Made by a program: the position numbers and the translations under genes. The notes beneath the pieces are model-generated. The model searched no databases and was not told where the DNA came from. It worked only from the letters and a program-made list of their open reading frames with translations. A stretch of DNA of 64,000 bases, from contig ML679962.1 of assembly GCA_007922225.1 (NCBI GenBank), forward strand, positions 39,595,039 to 39,659,038, given 5' to 3'. How positions within the stretch are numbered: position 1 is the stretch's first letter; every line of letters begins with the position of its first letter. This document shows, one piece after another, positions 24,988-38,220 of this stretch. The DNA comes from Emydura subglobosa. Taxonomy: Eukaryota; Chordata; Testudines; Chelidae.

Positions 24988-25713
24988 TCTCCGGCCTGCA
25001 TCCAGTCCAGACAGTAAACACAGGCTGTCTGCACAGATCTTCGCTGGCCTCATGCTGATGGGTTGGCTCCCAGCCACCCCCTCAGGTGCTAGGTTTCACT
25101 ACACAGCATCCTGCACACTACACAGCTCCACAGTTGTCCCCGTACAGACATCTCACAAGAGCCGTGGCGATCAGCGAGGTCCTAGCTTTCAGCCGTGAGC
25201 ACATGCAGCCCCCTCGGTGAGACACTGAGAAGCCGGTCGGACCCAGGGGTGTGATATGCCTGCTTGGGCCAAGCTGTATTGTACCAGAGACGCACGAATC
25301 AGCTGCCCTCTGCTGATATGGTTTTACTGTCAGCCACACCGGAGTGTCTCCAAAGCCCCTGTGCACACAGGCTCTGCAGGGCCCCTGGAAACAACAGAAG
25401 TCAGCTGCTCTCCAGCAGAGCCCAGAACAGTGCGATTTCCCGACGGAAACATGGGAACTGAATACAGCCTAACTCCCCAGGCCCAGGTCACCTCGGCGCT
25501 GCCAGGCACGTCAGCCTGGCTAGGGCAGCTTTACAAGAAACAGCTCTAGGGGAGTGTGCCGGTTCCGGGGGCATGGGGGTGTGCACGAACATGGGGGGGT
25601 GGGGATAGGGATGTCTGCATGTGCCGAGGGAGTGGGGCAGAAGAGTGTGTGCAGGTACCGGGGCTGGTGAGCTAGCAGGAAGTGTTAGGGCACATATGGG
25701 GGACTGCGGGTAG

Positions 25714-25898
25714 CTGTGCGGGGGTGGGGACGTGGTGCGGATGGGGTATAGGGAGCATGCGGGTATCTGTGCAGGGGGTGGGGACATGGTGCGGATGGGG
25801 TATAGGGAGCGTATCTGCATNNNNNNNNNNGGGGACATGGTGCGGATGGGGTATAGGGAGCGTGGGGGTATCTGTGCAGGGGTGGGGACATGGTGGGC
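25714..25898 (+). repeat. Minisatellite of about 53-nt units, interrupted by a gap
   Basis: Units carry GGGGACATGGTGCGGATGGG and GTATAGGGAGC; at least three full and one partial copy are visible. The ten N at 25821-25830 fall inside the array, so the true copy number is unknown. Confidence 0.85.
25821..25830. other. Assembly gap (10 N)
   Basis: Ten N inside a tandem repeat; probably a placeholder for a collapsed array. Confidence 0.99.
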
Positions 25899-28716
25899 GG
25901 GGGGCAGGTGTCTGTGTGTGAGGGGCGTTGAAGGTGTTGGGGCGCCCATGCCAGGCACGCTCTCCAGGTGCATTGCTGGCTCTCTCCAGGGTAGTAAGGT
26001 CCCCGCTGTGGGGAGCCAGAGGTGGTCCCTCCCTCGGTATGGCATGTTCTGACGGGATTAACCCCTCTGGACCGCCGGTTCCCTCTCCCAGCTGCCCTGT
26101 GCCTTTCACCCGGTGCGGTGCTGCTTGTTTGACGCTCGTTGCTGTTTAAAGCTGCTCTCGCTTCCTCCGCACCATCCTCCTGCCGCTCGTCCCAGCCTCT
26201 GCCACTCGTGCATTGGCCTGCGTGAGCCCGAGTGGCCCGGTGCAGCATTTAGTGGCCAGGGGCTTGTGCAGTTCTTCGTGGCAGCTGTGCCACTGGAGCC
26301 CTCGAGGGCCAGGCCAGGCCAGGCCACAGGGCAGGAACCAGTGGGACCGGGCTGCTGTGCTGGGGCGCGAGGCTCAGCCCTTTGCCAGCTCCCCCTTTTG
26401 GGCTGGGTTTGGCCCAGTGTGACTGTTTGATGCACACAGTTGTCGTCTTGGCGCTGTGCCCGGCTGCCTGTGCAGAGTGCGCAGACGGAGCTTGGCCACG
26501 CTGTGGGGTGCTGACCTCCTTTGCCGTCCAGCTGTTGGCTGCACACACAGCTGCTTGGTTCTGCGCTCTCGCTGGCTGCTCGAGGGTGGGGAGCTGGGCT
26601 CCAGCCCAGCGGATGTGCAGGGAGTTGAGTTGTGCTGCTCGGCCCTGGGGGCGGTGCTGGCTCAGGCACCTTCCTTTGTTGTTTGTTGGCTGCTCCGTGA
26701 GCTCGGGGCAGGTGACCCAGCCTCTGCCCCCACGGGGCCCAGTGACCGAGCTCGGACGCCTGCTCTTTAAATGTCTCCCCGTGGTGGGCTACGCCTGTGC
26801 CGTGCGGAAGCGAAGCAGCGTCAGGCTGCGGTGGCTGAGGTTCTACGAGATGCATGTGGTGCTGCTCGGCCCCTCCCAGCCCTGCAGCCCCTTGTGCCCA
26901 GGCTGGAGAAGGGTTTTCTCCCAGGACATGGAGGCCTTTGCCCACCCAGCCTGTATCTGATGCTAGCACTGCAGCTGGGCTGGGCCTGCTGCATGTCTCA
27001 CGCCCCTGCTTAGCGGCCTGAGCTGGCAGGTCACTGGCGGCAGGGTGCTTGGGCATGGCTGCCCTGTTCGCTGGCCTCAGGTCCGTTCCTGTGCAGGCCA
27101 CCGAGCGAAGTTCTCTGCAGACTTCCTCCGAGCGCATTCCTGCTGCCGGCTTCTTCAGAGGGGCCGGCTTCAAAATGAGGTGAAGGCCAGAGCCAGGGGC
27201 TGACGGCCTCCCAGCTCTGAATGCACATGCGTCCTGCTGCCGGCATGGTCCCCCCATGGGACACGGCACGTCCAGGCACCCCCACTACGGGATGTCTTGG
27301 CCAGGAAGCCTGGGATCGCTTCGGGGAAGCAGGGAGCACCTCCTCTTTGGGAGGGTTGGTATCCTCGCTGAGAAACCCTCCTCTCCAGAGCTGTGTGTGG
27401 TTGCGCTGTGAGCACTGTGTCCCTAGGTAGAAATGAGACGCTTGCTGCTTTCCTTGCTACACCCGGCTTTCCCCCCAGCATGAGCTGGCCTCAGGAACAG
27501 GCTCTCCCTGGGCCCTCACCTATGACAGCTAGCTGCCTGGTTCTGTTCAGCCCCTGCTCAGCTCAGCTCAGCTGCAGAAGGACCTGGGGGGTCTTTTCTT
27601 ATAGCAGCTGGAGCAGTTACTAGGCAAGACGCCTCGTCTGTCCTAGGAAAGAAGGTGGGTTTAGCACCTTAGCTCGGGCATAGTGACTTCTATGGGTGAG
27701 GGAGCCGTGGTCTTCCTGTGTTAGCGGATTGAGGAAAACCCTAGGTTCCCCCACGGTCCGCTCCCACGTGGAAAAGCCACCACTTCCCTCGTGTTTGAAT
27801 CCGGGGTTTCGCAGGCAGCAGGTGTGTGTGTACGCAGCATGTATGTGCAGGTTTGTGTGGAGTGGGTGTCTCCCTGCAGGGGTTGTATGCATGCTATTGT
27901 CGGGTGTCAGTGTGTATCTATCAGTACAAATCTGCTTGCAGGAGCGTGTGTGTTTTCTTTGTGTGTGTGTGTGCGCGTGCAGGGTGTAGGAGCAGACGTG
28001 TGTAATTGTGTGCAGGAACGTGCATCTCTCTGTATCTGGTGAATGCCATGGGCGGGGGTGGTTTCCTCTGCACCAGTGAGGGAAGGAGGGTGTGCTGTGT
28101 GGTGTGACAGCAGCTGGTGGGGTGTCTCAGACGCTCTCCCTTGGAGGAATGGTGCAGAGGCAGGCTGTGTCTCGGCTGTGGGGCTCGCTGATGGGTGGAG
28201 AGATCCTTTCTGGCTGGGCAGACCTGCTGCTGCAGAGCCTCAGGCTTTTTTCCCTAGCCAGACATCACACCTGCTTGGAATGCGGGTTCTCTGCTGCGTC
28301 TGCCCAGACGGTGCCCACCAGCTCCTCTGTTCAGGCCTAGTGGGCCGGGGCTGGCTGCAGGGCGGGGCAGGGGAGTTGTTTACCTGGAGACGGATGGCGG
28401 GGGCTGCTGTATTCATTTGCCGTGGGACCCTTGGCTGTAGCTGCCAGCTCTCTGTCCCGGACATGGCGTCCTGCCTGTGTTGGCTCCTGGCCCTGCCGCA
28501 TGGGGCCAGAGGAGCCCTGGGTACAAGGGGCCCAGGGGGGGATGGACACAGTGGCTGGGGTTACTGAAGGTCGTTTGCTTTGCACAGTGGAAGCGGTGGC
28601 TGCGAGGCTGTGGAGCAGGGCCCGGGCCGAGCCCTGCCTTTCCTCTCTGCTGCAGGAGCCCCGGCCTTTGCCAGGAACCCCGGGCGTGGAGCAGGCAGCC
28701 CCCGGGCATGAACAGT

Positions 28717-28800
28717 ACATCTACACTGGAGTGAAAGACACCTGGCAGGCCTGGGCTAGCTGACCCAGGGTCAGGAGGCTAAAAACTGCAGTGCAGACGT
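28717..28800. mobile_element. Palindromic MITE
   Basis: The left end ACATCTACACTGGAGTGAAA and the reverse complement of the right end ACGTCTGCACTGCAGTTTTT agree at most positions. Such 80-100-bp imperfect palindromes starting with CTACACTG are a frequent DNA-transposon derivative in sauropsids. Confidence 0.55.
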
Positions 28801-29439
28801 TTGGGCGCTGGGACCCTTCCCCCTCGCAGGCATGTGGCCGTGCCATCAGCCGCACATGGGGCCATGTACACCCGCTCTGGGGCTGCGATGCCCAGCTCCG
28901 TGTCAGAGGCTGCCCCAGAGAACCACCTGCGCTCGGTCTGGGGCTGCCCCGGGAGTACTGGAGCTCTGCTGTATTGCAGAGCCCCCGTGCAGTGCATGGG
29001 GAGAGCCCCTGCCCCAGAGATGTTCCGGCTAGAGCGTGAGCAGGGAGGGGCCACCGAGCTGCAAAGGGTAGGTGGGTGTAGCCTTCCTAGGTTTTACTTT
29101 AAAAGATACGTGATCAAGAGCTGTTAATGGATCACTAAGTAGTGCATCCTCTCCCAGCACGGTGAGAGGCAGAGTCTGCCTCAGAGGAGCACTATCCCAT
29201 GCTGCCCTGGGGAAAGCACCCCACAGTGTAATACATTCAAATCAAAGTGGAGTTCTTGCCAGGACCAAACCACCAGCACTCTCGTTACCCCGCAGACACT
29301 CGTTAACAAGCAGGAGGAGGGGGATTGCTGCTGCGTAGATTTTAAAACTCCTTCTGGCAGCCAGAACCGTAACGCTGCCGTAAAGGAGAGTGGCTGAAAG
29401 AACAGAGGGCAGGTATCCCAGAGCGCTGCCCAGACGATG

Positions 29440-30435
29440 GAGGTACATGACCTCCTCGTACACAAAGTAGGGAAACACAACCTCCGTGGAGCTACTATAA
29501 GGTGGGTGCAAAACTGGTTGGAAACCTGTTCCCAGAGAGTAGTTATCAGTGGTTCACAGGGCAGATCGAGTGGGGTCCTGCAGGGATCAGTTCTGGGTCC
29601 GGTTCTGTTCAATATCTTCGTCAGTGGTTTAGACACTGGCACAGAGAGTGCACTTATCACGTCTGCAGACGATACCAAGCTGGGAGGGCTTGCAAGTGCT
29701 TTGGAAGATCAGCTTAAAATTCAAAATGATCTGGAGAAACTGGAGAAACCATCTGAAGTAAATAGGATGAAATTCAATAAGGACAAATGCAAAGTGCTCC
29801 ACGTAGGAAGGAACAATCAGTCGCTCACATACACAATGGGGAATGCCTGCCTAGGAAGGAGCATTGCAGAAAGGGATCTGGGGGTCACAGTGGGTCACAC
29901 GCTAAATATGAGTCAACTGTGTCACACTGTTGCAAAAAAGCAAACATCATTGTGGGATGTGTTAGCAGGAGTGTTGTAAGTCAGACACGAGTAGTAATTC
30001 TTCCGCTCTGCTCTGCAGTGATCAGGCCTCAGCTGGAGTATTTATTGTGTCCAGTTCTGGGCGCCACATTACAGGAAAGATGTGGAAAAATTGGAGAAAG
30101 TCCAGAGAAGAGCAACAAAAATGATTCAAGGTCTAGAACACATGACCTATGAGGGAAGGGTGAACAAATGGGGTTTGTTTAGTCTGGGGAAGAGGAGAGT
30201 GAGAGGGGACACGATCATTTTCAAGTACATAGAAGGTTGTTACAAGGAGGAGGGAGAAAACCTGTTCTCCGCAGCAATGGGCTTACGCTGCAGCAGGGCG
30301 GTCTAGGTGGGACATTAGGAAACACTTCCTCCCCTCGGGGTGGTTAAACGCGGGGATGAGTTGCCGAGGGAGGCTGTGGAATCTCCGACACTGGAGATTT
30401 TTAAGAGCAGGTTAGACAGACACCTGTTAGGGATG
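29440..30435 (+). mobile_element. CR1/L2-group LINE, reverse-transcriptase fragment
   Basis: Translated blocks show IRWVQNWLETCSQRVVISGS, the LQGSVLGPVLFNIFVSGLD motif, SADDTKLGGLASALED (the DD catalytic site, A-S-A-D-D form) and NRMKFNKDKCKVLHVGR. Two frameshifts follow, then the conserved CAACAAAAATGATTCAAGG and the 3' segment ending GGGATGGTCTAGAT. The copy is 5'-truncated and decayed. Its 3' end is cut by the next element and resumes at 30827. Confidence 0.85.
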
Positions 30436-30443
30436 GTCTAGAT

Positions 30444-30818
30444 CAGAGGGCCCCAAACTGTGGGGCATGCCCCCCCAGGGGGGTATGGAGGAACTTTCAG
30501 GGGGTGTGGCAGGGTCTGGGCCAGCCCCCACAAGGGGGGGTAGGAAATGCCACCCAGCCCCCATCTCTGCTCCAGCCCCACCCCTAGCTGCAGCCGTGTG
30601 CCCCACTCCCGGCCACGTCCTGTGCTGGGCCCTGCTCCTGACTGCAGCATGTACCCGGCCCTGTTCCTGGCCACTCCCAGCTGCGGCCCAGGCCCAGCAG
30701 CCCCATTCCGGGCCTTGGCTCCTGGCCCCAGTCCCAGGCCTTGCAGCTCCAGCCCAGCTCCTGATTGTGGCTCCTGGGGGGTGCAGACCAGGTCAGGTGG
30801 GAGAATGACCCAACACTG
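30444..30818. mobile_element. hAT-like MITE inserted in a LINE 3' end
   Basis: The 375-bp element begins CAGAGGGCCCC and ends AACACTG. It is flanked by GTCTAGAT (30436-30443) and GCCTAGAT (30819-30826), an 8-bp target-site duplication with one change, the size made by hAT transposases. The LINE resumes directly after it as GATAATGCCTGGGTCCTGCC. No coding capacity. Confidence 0.7.
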
Positions 30819-30826
30819 GCCTAGAT

Positions 30827-30905
30827 AATGCCTGGGTCCTGCCTTGAGGACAGGACTAGACTAGAATACCTCATGGGGTCCCGTCCAGGCCTGCACTCCT
30901 GTAAT
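30827..30905 (+). mobile_element. LINE 3' terminus (continuation of 29440-30435)
   Basis: AATGCCTGGGTCCTGCCTTG followed by GGACTAGACTAGAATACCTC and a GTAATTCTAG end is the usual 3'UTR terminus of this LINE family. Confidence 0.65.
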
Positions 30906-31253
30906 TCTAGGCAAACATGGGAGTCAAACCGCAGTCTGCTGATGGGCCGCCAGCACACGAGGCTCTTACAGTGCATGGCCACCCTGAAAGCCGTGCGCTC
31001 AGCGAGGCCGGGCAGTTCAGAACGAGGGCCTGCCTACGCTACAGCAGCACGAGAGGGGCCTGCAGCGGGGCCACGGGCGTGCTGAAGGCAGGCGTTGTCT
31101 GTCATGGGTAACCCGCCGAAACTCCTCCTGCCCCCAGCTGTGCTGCACGGCTCTCGCCAGGCCGTTTCTCACAGCGCTGAGCAGCACGGCCAGGCTGGTG
31201 GCAGTTCAAGTGTAGACCCAGCCGTAGTGTTTAGAGGACAGCTGCTCCCAGGC

Positions 31254-31513
31254 CAGGGCTTCTCAAACTGGGGGTCGGGAGCCCTCAAGGGGTCGTCAGG
31301 TTATTATGGGGGTCGCGAGCTGGCAGGCCCCACAGATGCCCTGTGCATGGCAGGCAGCCAGAGCGCTTCAGAGCCGGCTGGCCGGGTGCTCTGACGTCAG
31401 GACGGCCCCAGCACAGCACAGAGCTAAGGGTGGCATGGCATCGGGGGCGGGGGGGGTCGTCATAACCTGCAATGTTTTCAGAGGGTCCCAGCAAAAAAAG
31501 TGTGAGCACCCTG
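31254..31513. mobile_element. hAT-like non-autonomous transposon
   Basis: Left end CAGGGCTTCTCAAACTGGGG, then GGTCGGGAGCCC and ATTATGGGGGTCGCGAGCTG; right end AGTGTGAGCACCCTG. This is the typical layout of the CAGTGGTTCTCAAACT-type hAT MITEs. I see no clean 8-bp duplication. Confidence 0.55.
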
Positions 31514-34500
31514 GGCTGCAGAGAGCCGGCAGGGCTAGTGGCCACTGCTGATACACGGCTGTGGGGGTTTCAATATTGCAAATTCTCCTTCCCCACGATG
31601 CCCCCTTCAGCCCCAGCCCTGGCAGCCTCCTGCCAAGGAAAGGCCCAGTCCCTGCTGCGACACATGAGAAACCCAACCCCATGTGCTCACCAGGGCAGTC
31701 ATGGAGCACACCCTAAATCACAGCCCAGGCGCTCGGTGGGCCACCAAGTACAAAGACACCACGAGGCTGACCCAGCCCTCAAGAGACGTGCTGCTGAAAA
31801 CCTTCAACAGCCCCAGGCCACTGCTTCAGCTTCCTGGGACAGAACAGCCAGTGACCCAGTCCCCTGGAGTGCCACAAACCAACCCGTGCGCACAGGGACT
31901 CCGGCGCTGCCAGCCGCTGCGTGGCACCGGGCCCCTTCTCCCACCCAGCAAGGTACAGAAAACGATATTCAACGTCAGCTGACCCAGCAAACGCCCCCTG
32001 CCCTGCAGAGCACCGCAGGGCCAGTAACTGCACCATGTGTTGTTGCTCAGACGCACTCCGTGTGTGCTGGGCAGAGCTAAGCCAAGTGACGGCTCCAGCC
32101 CCTGCCCACAGCGGTTGTGCTCCTAGGTCCCTCCTCACGCTCCGCTGGCACCATGAAAGCAAGCTGCGCCGGGTCCCTGGCTCTCCTCACTCTCTCTAGC
32201 AGGTACCACGAGTGGGGAAACAGCCCAGCCCTCTTCCACTGCACTCCGGGTTGTGGGCAGCGTCCCTGGCGCTGAGGCTCTGGAACCCTCGTCTCCACCG
32301 GGGCTGGTTTTTACCTTTAATTAAAAAAAAATCAAATCAAACTCCAGCAAAGGCTGTCCCTGTTGGTCACAGTGACGCGCTGGCTACGTGGCAGTGGTGT
32401 CCCCTGAGCTGGACCACAGCTCTGCCCTGCCCTGCCCTGCCGGGCGAGGTCGCACCACCCAGGCTCCCAGGATCTGTTGAGACCTACCCCCATGTCAATT
32501 GCTGTAGTGCCAGCGTGTGTGCAGAATACGCTGCAAGCCGAGCGCAGAGGCGCAGACCTGCCTGTGTGCTCATTCAGCCACCAGTAGCCTGCGCAGCTGG
32601 GCTTCGGTAACGTGCTGAGGGTGGGGAGGGGCTTGGTGCCTAGGCGGGCAGCCAGCTCTGGTCTCAAACTGGCCTCTGGGCACCCAAGTGGCATTTTGAC
32701 TGGTTTCTTTGCAAACGTGGTGGCACTGGGCGTGTGCCGTGACTGCAGCCCGGGCCGGTGTCCCTGCACCAGCCCAGCTAGTGAGTGTTGGGAGAGCACA
32801 GCTGGTGCAGGCCCACCCGCACCCTGGGCCGTGCTGTCTGGATTGCAGCATGGCCACCCCCTGGCAGGAGTGGACAACTGGCAGCATCCAGCATAAGGCA
32901 GTGCAGTATTCTCAGGGCAGGGCTTGCCCTGTGCACTGGCCTTACAGAGGAGGAAGCTCGTCAGCTGAGAAAACACATGAAAATCCCCAGCATTAGCACG
33001 GAAACGATTGTACAGCCGGGAGGGCGCTGCAGCAGCACCTGAACCAGGAAAGAAAGGAAGGCAAGAACTGAAGTCTGGCCAAAAGGCAAATCAGGAAATC
33101 CAGCCCAAACAGGGCCAGGAGGAAGGATCGCAGGAGACTGGAGCCCACGGGCTTGTCTGCACGGTCTCGGGCTAGTGAAAGCCGGACAGCCCCACTAGGG
33201 CAGGGGAACGACGCCTTATCCTGGGATCGCCCGGGGAGAGGAAGAAACTAGCAGCCTAAGGCGCCGTCACTGTCTGGATCATGCATCCACCCCAGGGAAC
33301 GTGCTGGGAGATTTATGTGGTTACAAAGCTGCTCCCCCCACCACATCACACTGGCACACAAATCTGCGTGTAGGCGTTCGGGGTTGTGAAGCGCAAACAG
33401 AGATAAAAACAGCTCTGTTCTCTGCGCACATCACAAGCAGGCGCCTGCAAGAAACGCCGGGGGGCTGCTGGCCCAGCAGGGAGCAGGATGAGGCTTGGGC
33501 GGTGGCATGGGTGAGGACAGCCACAGTCACTTCAGACGGACTGGATGAGTGTCAGGACCCAGGACCTTCCAGCGCCGAGCTCCGCTCCCCAACTGGCTAC
33601 AGAAGGGCTTGGCTTCTGTGCGGGGCTTTGTGAGCAGGTGGCAGGGAGCACAGCTCCTTGGCCAGGGCCTAGCGGGGCACTCGGGGAGCCTGCTGTAGAA
33701 AAGGTCGGCCGTGTCAGAGCCTGGTGCTGGGGCTAGCGGGGCCCTGGCCAATACCAGCTGGGAAGCCCCGTATCCAAAGGGCCCTCGTAGTCCCACGAGG
33801 GCTGAGAAAGAATGCATCAGCCTGGCTCCTGGCTTCTCGCTGAGGAACCCCAGGCTGGCTGGTACCTATTGCTCACAGTGGGTGTGCTGGCACCAGGAAG
33901 TGACTGGCATCTGGCAGCACTGGTGTGTCAGGAAGCCGCCACGTCACCGTATTCCTGGAGCCCTTGTGCTGCTGGCAGGTGACACCACAAAGCCGGGTTG
34001 GCAGCACTGCCTGCACTGCTCCAGGCCTCTACACCTGGGGTCCAGGCCCCTCAGGGGCTGAACTCTCGGGCAGAGCCCAGCGTGTAAACGCTGAGCCCCG
34101 TCCCTTTGCACTCGGCCCCCGGAGGCGCCGTTTCCTGGGAGCCCTTTGTATTCGGAGCACAAGTCCCATTGATGCCGAGCTGGAGTCTGGCCATGCATTC
34201 CTCTGCCTGGGCCAGGGCCTTTGTGGCCCTGCTTTCCAGGGCAAGCGTCCACTCCCCCTGTGTTCCCTGCATCAGAAAGGCCTCCTTTGTGCCCTGCGCG
34301 GCCTGCATTGGCAGAGAGCTGGACCCAGCTGGGCAGGAAGTCTGTCTAGAGCGGGGGGTGCGGGGATACCCTGGGGGAGCAGCTGAATGGGACACGCAGG
34401 GTTAAGCCACCCTAGCACAGGCTTTGCTCTGCCAGCTATAACATTCAGAAGGGCTGTGAAAAGTGCCGCGGCTTTGAGCAGCAGAGGGGGCTCCAGGCTG

Positions 34501-35343
34501 GACGTGCCCGGGCAGGGGAGCTGGGACCGCTGGCGCCATCACTAGCGCTGTTCAAGGGGCTGGCCGGGGCTACTGGACGCCACAGAGCGGGAGCACCACC
34601 CACTTCAGGGCCCCTGCAGCGCCACTTTCTGCACGGCTCTTGTGCAGCTCCGAGCACGCTGCACCACTTGCCAGTGACTGCTGCAGCTTGCAGTGCTGGG
34701 GTGGCAGGCCTGGGGCCATCACCATCCCGGGTCCCTGCAACGCTGCACGCCCACTGCTGTGGAAGGGTGCGCCAACTCGCGCGGGCAGAGCCATGCTGTA
34801 GCCATGTGGCTGTGCCAGCGCCCTAGGGTGCTCTGCCCTGCAGAGAGCATCTGGTTGTGCTGCCAGGGCGGTTTTCAGACGCATGCCCCTCTGCAGTGAG
34901 TTACACGCTCAGCTGCTTGGAAACACACAGTTCCTTTCACAGAGGGGATGAGATGCTGGCTGTTTGTACAGCACCTAGCACGATGGGCCTTGTACCAAAA
35001 TGACTGGCAGCGCTGCAGTTGTCTCAGGCTGTTGGGAGGTGGGGGCGATTTAGACTTTTTAGCAATTCCCCTGACTGCTGGGGCCAGGGGGACACGGCCT
35101 GAGACACGCTGCCAACGGGCCCTGCCTTAGGGGTCAGGTGCACAGCTGTTAGACTGGCATCTCACTCTTCCTGGCCCAAGACACAGGCAGCTGGACCAGG
35201 CCTGCAGGCAGGGTCCCATGCCCCCCCTCCCCCCCGGTCCCAGGGGCCAGTCCTGCAGCACCGTGGGCCGCTCCTGAAGCCAGAGCCCTGGCGTCTAACA
35301 CTCCGTGTGGGAGGATTGGGTGTCTGTGGGCCTGCAGCACTGA

Positions 35344-36219
<876 letters not shown>

Positions 36220-36246
36220 TGAGGAACGCGCCGCTCTCCTGGGCCG

Positions 36247-36272
36247 GTGTGTGTGTGTGTGTGTGTGTGTGC
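36247..36272 (+). repeat. (GT)13 microsatellite next to a splice donor
   Basis: About 13 GT units starting 28 nt into the intron. UG-repeat RNA is a known ligand of TDP-43 and CELF proteins; a role here is inference. Confidence 0.9.
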
Positions 36273-36382
36273 GTGCATACCTCCCGGGGCCTGTGTGTGT
36301 GCACGTGCTTCCTTCTCTGTGTGTGGATGGGTGTGCGTGCACCTCCCTGGATCTGGGTATGAGTGCGTGTGTGCATGCACGC

Positions 36383-36563
36383 ATAAAATCATTGTCTCAT
36401 AGGGGTGGAAGGGACCTCAGGAGGTATCTAGTCCAACCCTCTGCTCAAAGCAGGACCAACCCCAACTAAATCATCCCAGCCAGGGTTTTGTCAAGCTGGT
36501 CCTTAAAAACCTCTAAGGGTGGCGATTCCACCACCTCCCTAGGTAACCCATTCCAGTGCATCT
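36383..36563 (-). mobile_element. CR1 LINE 3' terminus
   Basis: GGAAGGGACCTCAGGAGG, AGTCCAACCCTCTGCTCAAA and CTCCCTAGGTAACCCATTCC are the reverse complement of the 3' part of the CR1 copy at 47500-47676. It splits a TG-rich array. Confidence 0.85.
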
Positions 36564-37429
36564 CCCTTAGGATACGTGTGTGTGTGAGCAGAGCCGTCGT
36601 GTCTGTGTGTGCATGTTTATGTGTGTATGCCCTCCCCATATGTGTGTTTGTGCACCCTTCCTGTGTGGAGGGCCATCCTGGGCCTCCCTCCCTGGTAGGG
36701 TGTGTGTGTGTGTGCCTTCTATGTGCATGTGCCTCCCTGGGGTGTTGTGTGAGTGAACATACCCACACTGGTTTGGAGAGAGATTGTGTCTGCACAGCTT
36801 CCGCGTGTGTGTTTGCACACTGTCACTCTCCGGGGTGCAAGCCAGACCAGTGAGGCCTGGCTCTGTCACCGTTTGCCCCGTAACCCTGGGTGCCTGGCCG
36901 GGCTCTGCTGGTGCAGCTCCCAGCCTGGACTGCTCACACCCAGCCATCCGCATGCAGGGTGCACCCAGCATATCTGCAGCTGTGCGCCAGCAGCCCCTCA
37001 GCAACACCAGCCACACTCTACCATCCACGCCTGGCCTGCTGCCCACAGGGTGACCCTAACACACCCAGCCCTGCATTTCCCCCAGAAAGGCTTGTTCCGC
37101 ACCGTGCAGGTCTCTTCGGGGCAGTACATCGCCCCGGTAAGGGGACAACGCACAGCAGTTTGCTAGTTTAACTGGCGTTACCCACACAGGTCAGGTAAAC
37201 ACGGCACTGGATTAGGCCTGCTGAAAAACCAAACAAGTGTAGTTAACTAAAGAGAGGTTTTCAGACAGAGGAGCAGCACAAGGCATGAGAGTGAGAGGTG
37301 GTTACGAGAGAAATAAAGCTGACACCCTTTCTAGTACCTCAGACGTAGCAAGCGAACCTGGGGGCACGGTAAGGCCTTACCACACGGCCCAACAACAGGG
37401 CTGACAATGGGTCACGCTCCCTCCCAAAG

Positions 37430-37556
37430 TCCAAAGCCTGGTTCATTTGCAGACCCCTCCAAAGTTTCGAAGGGAGGTGCGGACCCCTTTGGAAATCTTA
37501 GACCTAGTCTGTGAATCTCCCAGGGGTCTGCAGACCACAGGTTGAAAGTCACTGTC
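37430..37556. mobile_element. hAT-like MITE fragment
   Basis: AGACCCCTCCAAAGTTTCGA, GTGCGGACCCCTTTGGAAAT and CAGGGGTCTGCAGACCACAG precede GGTTGAAAGTCACTG, the reversed form of a CAGTGGTTCTCAACC-type terminus. The left end is diverged. Confidence 0.5.
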
Positions 37557-37984
37557 TTCGGTGAGAGAGAGAGCGAGAGAGAGCAAATACCTGAGGTGGT
37601 TTTGCCCCTCACGTTTCTAATCCAGTTACCCTTTGACATGCATTTTCCTGAGGTTTCCTCCTAGCTAGAGTTCATCCCGCTGTGAAGACCGAGCCCTGGA
37701 GTCTCATGGCGAAAGAGAATCCACGTTGTTTGCAGCCCAGTCTGGTCCTGCCCCCTGTGTTGCCAAAGAATTCCCAGTCAACTGTGATGGCAGCTTGTCC
37801 TTGGGCTTTGAGAACCAGCTTTGCCCCCTCCCCAGACTTGCCTGTTAACCACGTTTCAGTCACAATTGCAGCGTATCTTCATCACGTTACGTGTCGTGTT
37901 GCTGCACCTTTCACCATGTTACTGGTTTCAAATGCTGCTTCCCACGGCATGTTTTGTACAAAGGTATGACAACATTGTGTAGGG

Positions 37985-38220
37985 TGTGAATACAGGGGTG
38001 CATTCGGTCACACACCTCCCTGTGTGTGTGCGTGCCTTTCTGGAGGGCTGGTGTGTGTGTGTGTGTGTGTGTGCATGCACGCTCGCGCCTGCCCCATGTG
38101 TGTGCACGCNNNNNNNNNNGCGCATGTTCCCTCTCCCCTTGTGTGCACATGTGTTCCTCCTCCCTGAGTGTGTGTATGTGTGCACACAGGCTCCCTCTGT
38201 GTGTGTGCACTCTCTCCACT
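37985..38220 (+). repeat. TG-rich degenerate array with assembly gap
   Basis: Alternating GTGTGTGTGTGCGTGC and CTCCCT segments, including GT runs at 38050-38074. Ten N (38110-38119) lie within it. The pattern resembles that at 36570-36800 in the same intron. Confidence 0.8.
38110..38119. other. Assembly gap (10 N)
   Basis: Ten N inside a TG-rich array. Confidence 0.99.

Noticed and set aside
25714..25898. Regularly spaced repeats resembling a CRISPR array
   Set aside because: Units are near-identical over their full length with no unique spacers, and the genome is vertebrate; it is a minisatellite.
26106..27269. 387-codon minus-strand open frame in the large NLGN3 intron
   Set aside because: No family resemblance, biased composition and no splice or promoter context.
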